Translations under genes and position numbers: made by a program
Shown here: piece after piece, positions 32,996 to 40,803 of the stretch
How positions within the stretch are numbered: position 1 is the first letter of the stretch
Layout of the letters: each line of letters begins with the position of its first letter
From: Gammaproteobacteria bacterium
Lineage (GTDB): Bacteria > Pseudomonadota > Gammaproteobacteria > Pseudomonadales > Azotimanducaceae
Direction of reading: 5' to 3'
Length of the DNA: 64,000 nucleotides
Assembly: GCA_012960535.1 (NCBI GenBank)
Contig: DUBB01000010.1
Location: 89,603-153,602, forward strand
Notes under the pieces: generated by a model
What the model was told of the DNA's origin: nothing
Seen by the model: the letters and a program-made list of their open reading frames with translations, nothing else
The model's database searches: none

Positions 32996-34293
32996 TATGT
33001 TTCATCCCATTTAGCGTAAAGTTTTAAAGGACCCCTGAAGGTGATATTCGGGGCAAACGAAAAGTCCTGGTTATCAACCAGGCGAAGGCTGGGAACACGC
33101 GTCACCAGCGCTTCAATTGCAATCTGTGCTTCCAGACGAGCGAGTCGCGCGCCCAAACAGAAATGGATGCCATAACCGAAAGCAATATGCTTACTGGCGT
33201 TAACGCGATCAATATTAAATTCAGCAGGCGCTGAGAACAGCGCCGGGTCACGGTTGGCCGAACCCAGACTGATAAAGATTCGAGTTCCCTTGGGAATGTC
33301 AACGCCACCAAGACGGGTATCCTGAGTCGCAACACGACGCCAGCTTATCTGAGGAGAATCAAAGCGAAGCACTTCTTCCAGCATACCGGGTATGAGTGAC
33401 AAATCATTGCAACAGGCTTCCCACCTGTCACGCCTGGGCAGAACATTCTGCAGGGTCAGACCGATAAAGTTGCTGACGATTTCGTGACCGGCAAAAGACA
33501 GACCATAGATAATGGATTCGACTTCACGGTAGGTTAGTTCTTGCGGATTTTCTTTGTGTGCAGCGAGCAACTCAGAGGCAAGATCATCCGCTGGCTGTAA
33601 ATTTCTACTGGCAACAAAGTCCCGGCAATAGCGCCAGTACCTGAGCATATTCTCAGCAATCTCTACCTGTTCTTCATCTGTGGGCTTACCCCAGGTAAAG
33701 ATCAATCGATTCGAAGTCCAGTAGATCAGCTTCTCATCATCAGCTTCAGGAAAGCCAATAAACCGGAATATGACCTGCCCGGGCAACGGGTGTGTAAAAG
33801 ACGAAATAAATTCGGCTGGACCGCCTTGATCAAGAATCTGGGTCAGTAATCTATCGGTGGTTTCCCGAATATAGGGTTCAAGCAGTTTCATACGCCGCGC
33901 ATTAAAGCCGTCGCGCGTGTACTTACGAATTCGGGTATGCTCTGGCTGCTGGCTATTAGACATCACAGCCTGAGGGTTATAGTCGTCTGCGGACAGGATT
34001 GCCTTTGCCCTTTCGCAGACCGGGAAAACAGGGTCCTGGACATTTTCTGATGAGAAGACCTCATGGTTCTTCAGCACTTCCATCACATTGTCCATTCCTG
34101 TGACAACAAGATATCCCAGTTGCTCCGCGAAAAAAATAGGCCTTTCGGCACTCAATTGTTCCAGTTGCGGATAGGGGTTGTTCAGATAATCCGGATCAAA
34201 GGGCGAAAATGCGCTATCGACAGGGCAGCCAGTAGGCTGGGCAGACGGTGGGATACTGATTTTATGATAGGCATCCGATTTTTTATGACTCAT
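32995..34293 (-). CDS. Cytochrome P450
   Basis: A soluble bacterial P450 of 432 residues. The haem thiolate is Cys379 in FGYGIHFCLGARLARLE, the ExxR pair is Glu307-Arg310 (EEVLR), and the HTRIRKYTRDGF stretch (119-130) is the usual helix-C region. The I-helix reads LSFAGHEIVSNF (265-276): the oxygen-activating Thr normally after AGHE is Ile272 here, an unusual change. It would hydroxylate or O-demethylate a small, probably aromatic, acid using electrons from ferredoxin and a reductase, neither of which is encoded nearby. GGAGG precedes the ATG. It is co-transcribed with the AAHS carrier. Confidence 0.85.
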   Translation of the reverse strand: MSHKKSDAYHKISIPPSAQPTGCPVDSAFSPFDPDYLNNPYPQLEQLSAERPIFFAEQLGYLVVTGMDNVMEVLKNHEVFSSENVQDPVFPVCERAKAILSADDYNPQAVMSNSQQPEHTRIRKYTRDGFNARRMKLLEPYIRETTDRLLTQILDQGGPAEFISSFTHPLPGQVIFRFIGFPEADDEKLIYWTSNRLIFTWGKPTDEEQVEIAENMLRYWRYCRDFVASRNLQPADDLASELLAAHKENPQELTYREVESIIYGLSFAGHEIVSNFIGLTLQNVLPRRDRWEACCNDLSLIPGMLEEVLRFDSPQISWRRVATQDTRLGGVDIPKGTRIFISLGSANRDPALFSAPAEFNIDRVNASKHIAFGYGIHFCLGARLARLEAQIAIEALVTRVPSLRLVDNQDFSFAPNITFRGPLKLYAKWDET

Positions 34294-34383
34294 TGGGCCT
34301 CCCAGGTAATTTGGATATTGTGCTCGCCTTGCTCACTTTGAAGTAGCTTTTCCAGGTTTAGGTCGTTCTGTATCGGTTTATTT

Positions 34384-34854
34384 TCAACGGGTATTAACCG
34401 CCTGGTCTTCATCAATTTTCTCAATTAATTCATCCAGCAGTTCATAAAGCAGTTCCAGTTTACCGTATCCAAATTTTTCCGTGATGAGGTTATAACGTTC
34501 CACGGATGCGGGGGCAATTTTCTTAAATAGCTTTTCACCAGCCAGGGTCAGTGAAATCACAGATCGTCGATTATCAGCCTCCGAGTGGCTTCGTGTGACC
34601 AGTATACGCTTTTCCAGATTCCGGATAATCCGGGACAGACTTGGCATCAACAGAAAGCAGCGGTCACCTAGTTCAGTAATATCAAGACCTTGTTCCTCAT
34701 TCAGTGCGCGTATTACCCGCCACTGCTGGGAAGAAAGGTCATTTTCACGCAAAGACGGAATGAATTTCTTCATCACAGCCTCCCGTGCTCGAAGCAGCGC
34801 CATGGGAAGAGAACGGCTAAAGCCGCGTAGCTCTTTGCCGGCGGTAGCCACCAT
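34384..34854 (-). CDS. hpaR: HpaR-like MarR-family repressor of homoprotocatechuate genes
   Basis: A 156-residue MarR-type winged-helix regulator. It resembles enteric HpaR: SLPMALLRAREAVMKKF at the start, SSQQWRVIRALNEEQGLDITEL in helix 2-3, the recognition region RCFLLMPSLSRIIRNLEKR and the wing DNRRSVISLTLAGEKLF. HpaR represses the hpa genes until a pathway aromatic is bound. Its ATG shares one base with the stop of the hpaG-like gene (TGATG), so repressor and enzyme are co-translated. Repeated TTAACNTGTTATNTA sites in the divergent promoter are its likely operators. Confidence 0.85.
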   Translation of the reverse strand: MVATAGKELRGFSRSLPMALLRAREAVMKKFIPSLRENDLSSQQWRVIRALNEEQGLDITELGDRCFLLMPSLSRIIRNLEKRILVTRSHSEADNRRSVISLTLAGEKLFKKIAPASVERYNLITEKFGYGKLELLYELLDELIEKIDEDQAVNTR

Positions 34855-35714
34855 CAGACAACCTCGTCAATCACTTCATTAGATAAGACACCCACGCCTT
34901 GAACTTCCACCTCAACAATATCTCCAGCTTTCAAATAAATGGGTGGATCAAACCTGGCTCCAGCACCATTGGGGGTTCCCGTGGCAATGATATCCCCTGG
35001 CTTGAGATTGAAGAACTGCGACATATAGGCGATCTGGTATTTTATCGGGAACATCATGTTGGCAGTGGTATCATTCTGCCGCTGTTCACCATTGACCCGG
35101 GTTTTAACGCGCATATCCTCAAAGATAGACGCGTCAAATTCATCAGCACTGACCATCCAGGGGCCTATACTGCCAGAGTGATAGAAGTTCTTTCCCTGGG
35201 TTACATTGAACTTCGAGTGCCGCAGCCAATCTCGGATAGTGCCTTCATTCATGATGGTTAACCCGGCAATGTGGTCATAAGCATCGTCTTCAGAAATACG
35301 ATGGCCCTGTTTGCCAATAATTACCGCAATCTCGCCCTCATAGTCCAGTTGCTCAGATTCAGGCGGTCGCAGCAGATAGTCAGTGTGCGCTGTCAGTGAA
35401 TCGGGCGTTCGCATAAACAGGCTGGGGAACTTAGGTGCTTCAGACCCATCTTTGTACTCGGCATTACGATTTGCATAGTTAACGCCGATACAGGCGATTT
35501 TTTCCGGACCGGCTATAGGCGGCAGATAACTTATGTCGGCAGTGGCGATATCGGGCGTCAAACCAGCTGCCAGGGTCTTTGCTTCATCGAGGCGATCAGT
35601 GACCAGGGCCTGCTTAAAGTCGCAGCCCATCCGGCCGCCCAGGTCTATGACTCCATTACTGTTAATCATGCCCCACGACGAACTATCGGCCGTCTTGAAA
35701 GAAAGAAATCGCAT
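34854..35714 (-). CDS. hpaG: Fumarylacetoacetate hydrolase-family enzyme, HpaG-like
   Basis: A 286-residue member of the FAH family, from the ATG at 35714 (GAGG seven bases before); a TTG at 35726 is less likely. The FAH core runs from KIACIGVNYANRNAEYKDG through LDYEGEIAVIIGKQG (Glu ligands) and NEGTIRDWLRHSKFNVTQGKNF to GDIIATGTPNGAGARFDPP. In homoprotocatechuate breakdown HpaG decarboxylates and isomerises the oxo-diacid after dehydrogenation by HpaE. The E. coli form has two FAH domains (about 430 residues); this one has a single domain, and no partner gene is seen, so a homomultimer or a second gene elsewhere is needed. It could alternatively be a related hydrolase. Confidence 0.75.
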   Translation of the reverse strand: MRFLSFKTADSSSWGMINSNGVIDLGGRMGCDFKQALVTDRLDEAKTLAAGLTPDIATADISYLPPIAGPEKIACIGVNYANRNAEYKDGSEAPKFPSLFMRTPDSLTAHTDYLLRPPESEQLDYEGEIAVIIGKQGHRISEDDAYDHIAGLTIMNEGTIRDWLRHSKFNVTQGKNFYHSGSIGPWMVSADEFDASIFEDMRVKTRVNGEQRQNDTTANMMFPIKYQIAYMSQFFNLKPGDIIATGTPNGAGARFDPPIYLKAGDIVEVEVQGVGVLSNEVIDEVV

Positions 35715-35735
35715 AGTCTGCCTCAATCATAATGT

Positions 35736-35750
35736 TTAACCTGTTATATA
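35736..35750. promoter_or_regulatory. Putative HpaR operator, site 1
   Basis: TTAACCTGTTATATA, 22 bases before the hpaG-like ATG. It matches site 2 at 35800-35814 in 13 of 15 positions (TTAACNTGTTATNTA). The half-palindromic AAC-TGTT core suits a MarR dimer. Two sites in the hpaG-hpaE divergent region is also the arrangement described for enteric HpaR. Confidence 0.5.
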
Positions 35751-35799
35751 TATTACACAAAAAACTCGGCGTATAACTAGCCTTTAGTCGATTTTATTA

Positions 35800-35814
35800 T
35801 TAACATGTTATGTA
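35800..35814. promoter_or_regulatory. Putative HpaR operator, site 2
   Basis: TTAACATGTTATGTA, containing the perfect palindrome TAACATGTTA, 24 bases before the hpaE start. An ATG inside it (35805) opens a longer hpaE frame but has no ribosome site, which supports reading this stretch as an operator instead of coding sequence. Confidence 0.5.
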
Positions 35815-35837
35815 AATTGACCAAACAGGAGCAATCC

Positions 35838-37355
35838 ATGACGGGCTATGAAGACAATCTTACAAAGGCGCAAGATTACCTTCGTCGATTCCGTGAGAAC
35901 GTGACTGGCCATTTTATTGATGGTCAGTTTGAGGTGCCATCCGAGGCACAGACTTTCGAAAACCTGACCCCTGCCGACAACACCTCGCTGGGCGATATAG
36001 TTGCCGGCAGCGAGCAGGATATAGATCGGGCCTGCGAGGCTGCTCAGGCAGCGTTTGCCGAATGGCGCGATGTGCCCGGAGCAACCCGCAAGAAACTGCT
36101 CAATCATTTTGCCGACATGATTGTCGAACGCGCCGAAGAAATTGCCCTGGTTGAATCCATGGACTGCGGCCAGCCGATTCGGTTTATGAAACAGGCTGCA
36201 TTACGAGGCGCTGACAACTTCCGATTTTTCGCCGACAAGGCGCCAGAAGCCGTTAATGGCCAGGCTCTCTACCAGGAGGCGCACACCAACTATACCATGC
36301 GCTCACCGGTGGGCCCGGTGGGTATCATTACGCCCTGGAATACGCCCTTCATGTTGTCAACCTGGAAAATCGCACCGGCACTGGCTGCGGGATGTACTGT
36401 TGTACACAAACCAGCTGAAATGGCGCCACTCACAGCCATGCTACTGGCTGAGGTTGCCAAAGATGCCGGTATTCCTGATGGTGTCTGGAATACCGTTAAC
36501 GGTTTTGGTGAAACAGCGGGCAAACGACTCACACAACATCCTGCTATCAGGGCAGTCGCGCTGGTGGGGGAAAGTGCCACCGGGTCACACATTATGCGGC
36601 AAAGCGCTGATACCCTGAAACGCCTGCATTTTGAACTAGGCGGCAAGAATCCTGTGATCGTCTTTGATGATGCTGATCTTGATCGAGCCCTGGATGCCGT
36701 TGTTTTCATGCTCTACAGCCTGAACGGTCAGCGTTGTACTTCCAGTTCAAGGCTACTCGTCCAAAGTGGCATTAAAGCGGAGTTCATGGCAGCGCTGGAA
36801 CAGCGTGTGAACAATCTGAGGGTTGGTCATCCGCTGGACCCAGACACAGAGGTGGGTCCTGTAGTCAGTCAGGAGCATTTCCAGAAAGTGATGAGCTACA
36901 TGGATATCGCCAGAGAGGATGGTGCCTCGATTGCCGTAGGTGGCAAAGCCAGGGAAGACCTGGGTGCTGGCAACTATATCTGCCCTACCTTATTCAGCGA
37001 TGCTGATAATTCGATGCGTATTGCCAGAGAAGAAATTTTCGGCCCGGTGCTTACCACCATGTCATTCGATTCGGAAGCCGAAGCAGTTCAACTGGCAAAC
37101 GACACACCCTATGGCCTTGCAGGATACGTCTGGACGAGGGATGTGGGCCGTACCATGCGTCTGGCTAAAAGCCTGGAAGCTGGTATGCTCTGGTTCAACT
37201 CAGAAAACAATAGAAACCTGCCATCCCCATTTGGTGGTATGAAGGCCAGCGGTATGGGTCGAGACGGCGGTGATTTCAGCTTTGATTTCTATATGGAAAC
37301 GAAGAACGTGTGCGTCGCCCATGATCTTCACAATGTGCCAGTACTGGGTCGTTAA
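35838..37355 (+). CDS. hpaE: 5-carboxymethyl-2-hydroxymuconate semialdehyde dehydrogenase
   Basis: NAD-dependent aldehyde dehydrogenase of 505 residues that oxidises the ring-opening product of HpaD to the diacid. The catalytic Cys is Cys300 (LNGQRCTSSSRLL), the general base Glu266 (FELGGKNP) and the oxyanion Asn168 (ITPWNTPF). The start is set at ATG 35838, which has AGGAG about seven bases before; an ATG at 35805 lies inside a repressor site. It begins the rightward hpaEDFH operon, with hpaD 11 bases after its stop. Regulation by HpaR is expected. Confidence 0.85.
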   Translation: MTGYEDNLTKAQDYLRRFRENVTGHFIDGQFEVPSEAQTFENLTPADNTSLGDIVAGSEQDIDRACEAAQAAFAEWRDVPGATRKKLLNHFADMIVERAEEIALVESMDCGQPIRFMKQAALRGADNFRFFADKAPEAVNGQALYQEAHTNYTMRSPVGPVGIITPWNTPFMLSTWKIAPALAAGCTVVHKPAEMAPLTAMLLAEVAKDAGIPDGVWNTVNGFGETAGKRLTQHPAIRAVALVGESATGSHIMRQSADTLKRLHFELGGKNPVIVFDDADLDRALDAVVFMLYSLNGQRCTSSSRLLVQSGIKAEFMAALEQRVNNLRVGHPLDPDTEVGPVVSQEHFQKVMSYMDIAREDGASIAVGGKAREDLGAGNYICPTLFSDADNSMRIAREEIFGPVLTTMSFDSEAEAVQLANDTPYGLAGYVWTRDVGRTMRLAKSLEAGMLWFNSENNRNLPSPFGGMKASGMGRDGGDFSFDFYMETKNVCVAHDLHNVPVLGR

Positions 37356-37366
37356 GGAGGCTGATC

Positions 37367-38218
37367 ATGGGTAAGCTTGTCTACGCCGCAAAAATAACCC
37401 ACGTGCCCTCGATGTACTTATCCGAACTGGATGGACCGCACAAGGGTTGCCGAGAACACGCTATCGAGGGACACCATCAGATCTCAAAGCGGTGTCGAGA
37501 ACTTGGCGTCGACACCATCGTTGTGTTCGATTCACACTGGTTGGTGAACTCGGGTTATCACATTAATAATGCGGCCCATTTCAAGGGGATTTATACCAGC
37601 AATGAGTTGCCCCACTTTATCAAAAACCTACCTTATGAATATGATGGTAATCCGGAGCTCGGCCACCTGATAGCCGAAGCCGTCACAAAAGCCGGGGTTC
37701 ACACCCGGGCCCACGATGATACCAGCCTCAATCTGGAATACGGCACGCTGGTGCCCATGCGCTACATGAACGAGGACAAGCGGTTCAAGGTCGTTTCCAT
37801 CGCAGCCCTGCTCACTGTCCATGACCTTGAGGACAGCGCTACATTAGGCCAGGCACTGCGTTCCGCCATTGAAGAGAAATATGACGGCAAAGTAGCCATA
37901 TTCGCCTCAGGCTCCCTCTCCCACCGCTTTGCACAGAACGGCATGGCCGATGATTTCCTGCACAAGGTCTGGTCACCATTTCTGGAAGAATTTGACCAGC
38001 GGGTTATCGAAATGTGGGAAAATGGCGAGTGGCAGCGTTTTACCGATTTGTTACCCGAGTATGCGGACAAATGCCACGGCGAGGGCTTTATGCACGATAC
38101 CGCCATGCTGCTGGGAGCCCTAGGCTGGAATCAGTACAAAGCCAAAGCGAAAGTAATCAGTCCTTATTTCGGGAGTTCCGGTACCGGCCAGATTAACGTC
38201 GAATTCCCGGTACTTTAG
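37367..38218 (+). CDS. hpaD: Homoprotocatechuate 2,3-dioxygenase
   Basis: Extradiol dioxygenase of the LigB superfamily, 283 residues, the same length as enteric HpaD and very like it from the start: AAKITHVPSMYLSELDGP, SKRCRELGVDTIVVFDSHWLVNSGYHIN, YTSNELPHFI, LEYGTLVPMRYMNEDKRFKVVSI and ASGSLSHRF. His12 and His57 are likely metal ligands and SLSHRF holds a catalytic histidine. It opens 3,4-dihydroxyphenylacetate to 5-carboxymethyl-2-hydroxymuconate semialdehyde. AAGGAGG precedes the ATG. This is the most certain functional call in the window. Confidence 0.92.
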   Translation: MGKLVYAAKITHVPSMYLSELDGPHKGCREHAIEGHHQISKRCRELGVDTIVVFDSHWLVNSGYHINNAAHFKGIYTSNELPHFIKNLPYEYDGNPELGHLIAEAVTKAGVHTRAHDDTSLNLEYGTLVPMRYMNEDKRFKVVSIAALLTVHDLEDSATLGQALRSAIEEKYDGKVAIFASGSLSHRFAQNGMADDFLHKVWSPFLEEFDQRVIEMWENGEWQRFTDLLPEYADKCHGEGFMHDTAMLLGALGWNQYKAKAKVISPYFGSSGTGQINVEFPVL

Positions 38219-38220
38219 TC

Positions 38221-38589
38221 ATGGCACATTTTATATACGAATACTCAGCAAACCTTTCAGAACAATTACTAGACCTGCCCGGCCTGATGCAAAAAATGCA
38301 TGAGCATGCGGCAGAAACCGACCTGTTCCCGCTGGCGGGCATGAGAAGCAGAGCAATGAAGTGCGAGCATTTCCGGGTTGCCGATGGAGATCCAGCAAAA
38401 GGGTTTATTAATCTCAGCATGAAAATCGGCCGTGGGCGGGACCAAAAAACGCGTATGCAGGCAGGCGAAATGTTCTGGCAACTTATGCTCGACCACCTGG
38501 CTCCTTTAATGGCACAGCAGGCAGTGACCGTATCCTTTGAAATGCGCGAACTCGAACAGCAGGTTAAGTTCAATCACAGGAATTTTTAG
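38221..38589 (+). CDS. hpaF: 5-carboxymethyl-2-hydroxymuconate isomerase, N-terminal Pro replaced by Ala
   Basis: A 122-residue tautomerase-fold protein that matches HpaF/CHMI along its length: FPLAGMRSRAMKCEHF, then GFINLSMKIGRGRD, MQAGEMFWQLMLDHLAPLM and SFEMRELEQQVKFN. The enzyme moves a double bond in the diacid made by HpaE. In this superfamily the residue after the initiator Met is Pro, which acts as catalytic base; here the codons are ATG GCA CAT TTT, giving Met-Ala-His-Phe. The gene is otherwise intact and starts two bases after hpaD. Activity may be reduced or lost, or a different base used. No in-frame upstream start provides a Pro. Confidence 0.85.
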   Translation: MAHFIYEYSANLSEQLLDLPGLMQKMHEHAAETDLFPLAGMRSRAMKCEHFRVADGDPAKGFINLSMKIGRGRDQKTRMQAGEMFWQLMLDHLAPLMAQQAVTVSFEMRELEQQVKFNHRNF

Positions 38590-38590
38590 C

Positions 38591-39391
38591 ATGCTAAGCA
38601 AACAGCAGATTGCAGATGCGGCGGACCAACTTTATCAGGCGGAAAAAGAGCGCCAGCAGATAAGAGCATTGACCCTGTCTTTCGACATGGATATGGAAGA
38701 CGCCTATGCAGTCCAGAAAGGCTGGGTTGATCGCAAGTTAGCCGATGGTGAAAAAGTAATCGGTTATAAAATTGGCCTTACCTCACGCACCATGCAGCTT
38801 GCCATGAACATCAACACGCCGGATTATGGTGTTCTTACCGATGCCATGCAATTTGCCAGTGGGTCTGATATTACAGCCGCCGACTTTCTTGATCCGAGAA
38901 TCGAATGCGAGTTTGCCTTTATTTTGAAAAAGCCTTTATCAGGGGAGAACGTATCCCTTGAACAGGTTATGGATGCGACTGCTTATGTTCAACCCGCACT
39001 GGAGCTGATTTCCGCACGAAGTCTTCGCGTTGACCCCGAAACCGGTTATACCCGAAACGTCTATGACACGATTGCGGACAATGCTGCCAATGCGGGTATT
39101 ATCTGCGGTGGCAAGAAAATGGCACCGGAAGATATTGACCTGAAATGGGCGGGCGCAGCCCTGTTCCTGAATGACGACATTGAAGACACGGGTCTCGGGG
39201 CAGCTGTCATGGGTCATCCCGGCCATGGCATCCGATGGGTCTGCAGGCGCTTTGCACCACACGGTATCGGTCTTGAACCCGGACAAGTTATCCTGTCAGG
39301 TTCTTTTACTCGACCTATCGCTGTTAAGGCAGAAGACCGCGTTTTCGCAGACTATGGAGAGTACGGCTCTATCCAACTGAATTTTGTGTAA
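38591..39391 (+). CDS. hpaH: 2-oxo-hept-4-ene-1,7-dioate hydratase
   Basis: A 266-residue enzyme, about the length of enteric HpaH (267). It adds water to the oxo-heptenedioate before aldol cleavage. Landmarks are GEKVIGYKIGLTSRTMQLAMNI, PDYGVLTDAM, FLDPRIECEFAFILKKPL with the metal-binding Glu pair, and ALELISARS. The start is ATG 38591, one base after the hpaF stop, with AGGAA upstream; a longer frame from 38537 would overlap hpaF. The next step (HpaI aldolase) and the hydroxylase HpaBC are not in the window, so the local pathway stops here. Confidence 0.87.
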   Translation: MLSKQQIADAADQLYQAEKERQQIRALTLSFDMDMEDAYAVQKGWVDRKLADGEKVIGYKIGLTSRTMQLAMNINTPDYGVLTDAMQFASGSDITAADFLDPRIECEFAFILKKPLSGENVSLEQVMDATAYVQPALELISARSLRVDPETGYTRNVYDTIADNAANAGIICGGKKMAPEDIDLKWAGAALFLNDDIEDTGLGAAVMGHPGHGIRWVCRRFAPHGIGLEPGQVILSGSFTRPIAVKAEDRVFADYGEYGSIQLNFV

Positions 39392-39528
39392 TTCTGACCT
39401 CATAAAGCAATCTACTGAATCAGCCTGGGCCTGCCTTCTAGCACGGTTGTTGACAGCATCCGAAATACTTATTATGGGACCAGGTGACCGATAGACTGCC
39501 GCAGGTCATGTGGCATATTGGAGGAATT

Positions 39529-40572
39529 ATGTTGTTCAGACTCAGCTGCCTTACCGTCTTACTGCTGTTCAATGCAAGTAGCTCAGCGCATCATTCGAGA
39601 GCCGCGGTTGACCTCAACAAAAAGGCGAAGGTTGTCGGCACAGTCGACTCAATTACCTGGAGAAATCCACATATATTTATCAGTGTTTCCGGCATGGATA
39701 CGCAGGGCAAATTCGGAATATGGGTTCTCGAGGGGCACTCTATATCGGGTATGTTGAACCACGGCTGGAAAAAGGATTCTATTCAAGCAGGAGACAAGGT
39801 AACCGCCGTTTTCAGCCCAAACCGAAAAGAGCATATAAAAAATGGCCTGATAGACCAATTCACACGAGAGGATGGCCAGAGCTTCTACCCGTTCAGGTCA
39901 ATACCAGCTGCGCCTAGTGGAAATTCTAAGCCCAGTTCTCCTATCCAACCTTCCACAGACTTTTCCGGCAATTGGAGTTATCAGCGATCACTGCTAAGCG
40001 TCCTGGTCAGCGGTGCGCCGGACTATAGTCGTTATGCTTTATCTTCGAAGGGGAAAGCTATGCTGGAAAGCTTTGACCCTTCAGTAGATCCTGATTTGAA
40101 ATGCGAGAGTCGCGGGCTTCCTACCCTGGCACTGTACGTTTATGGCTATCGCTGGACGCGATACGCGGATCGTATAGAAATTGAAAAAGAACAGGCAATT
40201 ATCGATGCGGAGCATCGAACAATCTACCTGGATGCCGACACGGCTCGTGCCAACAAACCCGGTATTCTGGGAATGTCCCTCGGTCATTTTGAAGAAGACG
40301 GTCAATTACTGGTGGTAGAAACAACCAACTTCTTGCCAACGACCTGGGGCATTGCCGAAGGTATTGATTCCAGCAGTGAAAAGCGCGTGGTAGAACGTTA
40401 TCGCTTAACCAATGGTGGCCTGCGCATGCAACTGTCGATATTAGTTGAGGATCCAGTTTATCTCGACCGCCCATTTCAACTGTACGGCGTCTACGACAAG
40501 GGGAGAGATCGGGACTTTGTTCACTCGCCCTGCGATCTTGACGTTGCCCGGGAGCATCTCAAGTACGAATAA
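39529..40572 (+). CDS. Secreted DUF6152-family protein (copy C)
   Basis: A 347-residue protein with a signal peptide ending SSA-HH. It shares with copies A and B the His pair after cleavage (SAHHSRAAVD), VGTVDSITWRNPHIFISVSG, LEGHSISGMLNHGWKKDSIQAGDKV, then DFSGNWSYQRS, VVETTNFLPTTWGI and VVERYRLTNGGLRMQLSILVEDPVYL. ATG 39529 with GGAGG six bases before is chosen over an upstream GTG-type start at 39484. It lies 137 bases after hpaH and may be read from the hpa operon or on its own. Function unknown, periplasmic by signal peptide. Confidence 0.75.
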   Translation: MLFRLSCLTVLLLFNASSSAHHSRAAVDLNKKAKVVGTVDSITWRNPHIFISVSGMDTQGKFGIWVLEGHSISGMLNHGWKKDSIQAGDKVTAVFSPNRKEHIKNGLIDQFTREDGQSFYPFRSIPAAPSGNSKPSSPIQPSTDFSGNWSYQRSLLSVLVSGAPDYSRYALSSKGKAMLESFDPSVDPDLKCESRGLPTLALYVYGYRWTRYADRIEIEKEQAIIDAEHRTIYLDADTARANKPGILGMSLGHFEEDGQLLVVETTNFLPTTWGIAEGIDSSSEKRVVERYRLTNGGLRMQLSILVEDPVYLDRPFQLYGVYDKGRDRDFVHSPCDLDVAREHLKYE

Positions 40573-40580
40573 CACCCGTA

Positions 40581-40613
40581 GAGAGGCCGCCCATAACAAT
40601 GGGCTTATCTCTC
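40581..40613. terminator. Hairpin between convergent genes
   Basis: An inner stem GCCCAT-AACA-ATGGGC (40589-40604) is extended by an outer stem GAGAG/CTCTC (40581-40585 with 40609-40613). It sits nine bases after the DUF6152 copy C stop and before the convergent DUF819 gene. No T-run follows, so the terminator call rests on structure and place. Confidence 0.45.
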
Positions 40614-40803
40614 ATCAATCGCCTATCCTCCGACTGCAGGCAGCCAGTGGAACTACCGGATCACCGCGAATCCAGAACCAGACGCCTATCAGCTGACAGC
40701 CGGTGACGCATCAGGCTATCCAGGCAACGCTTCTTATGCAGTTCTGAATAGGGGGGTATCGCCATATTTAACTGAGCCAAGCAATCTTTGATCCCGCGCT
40801 ATA

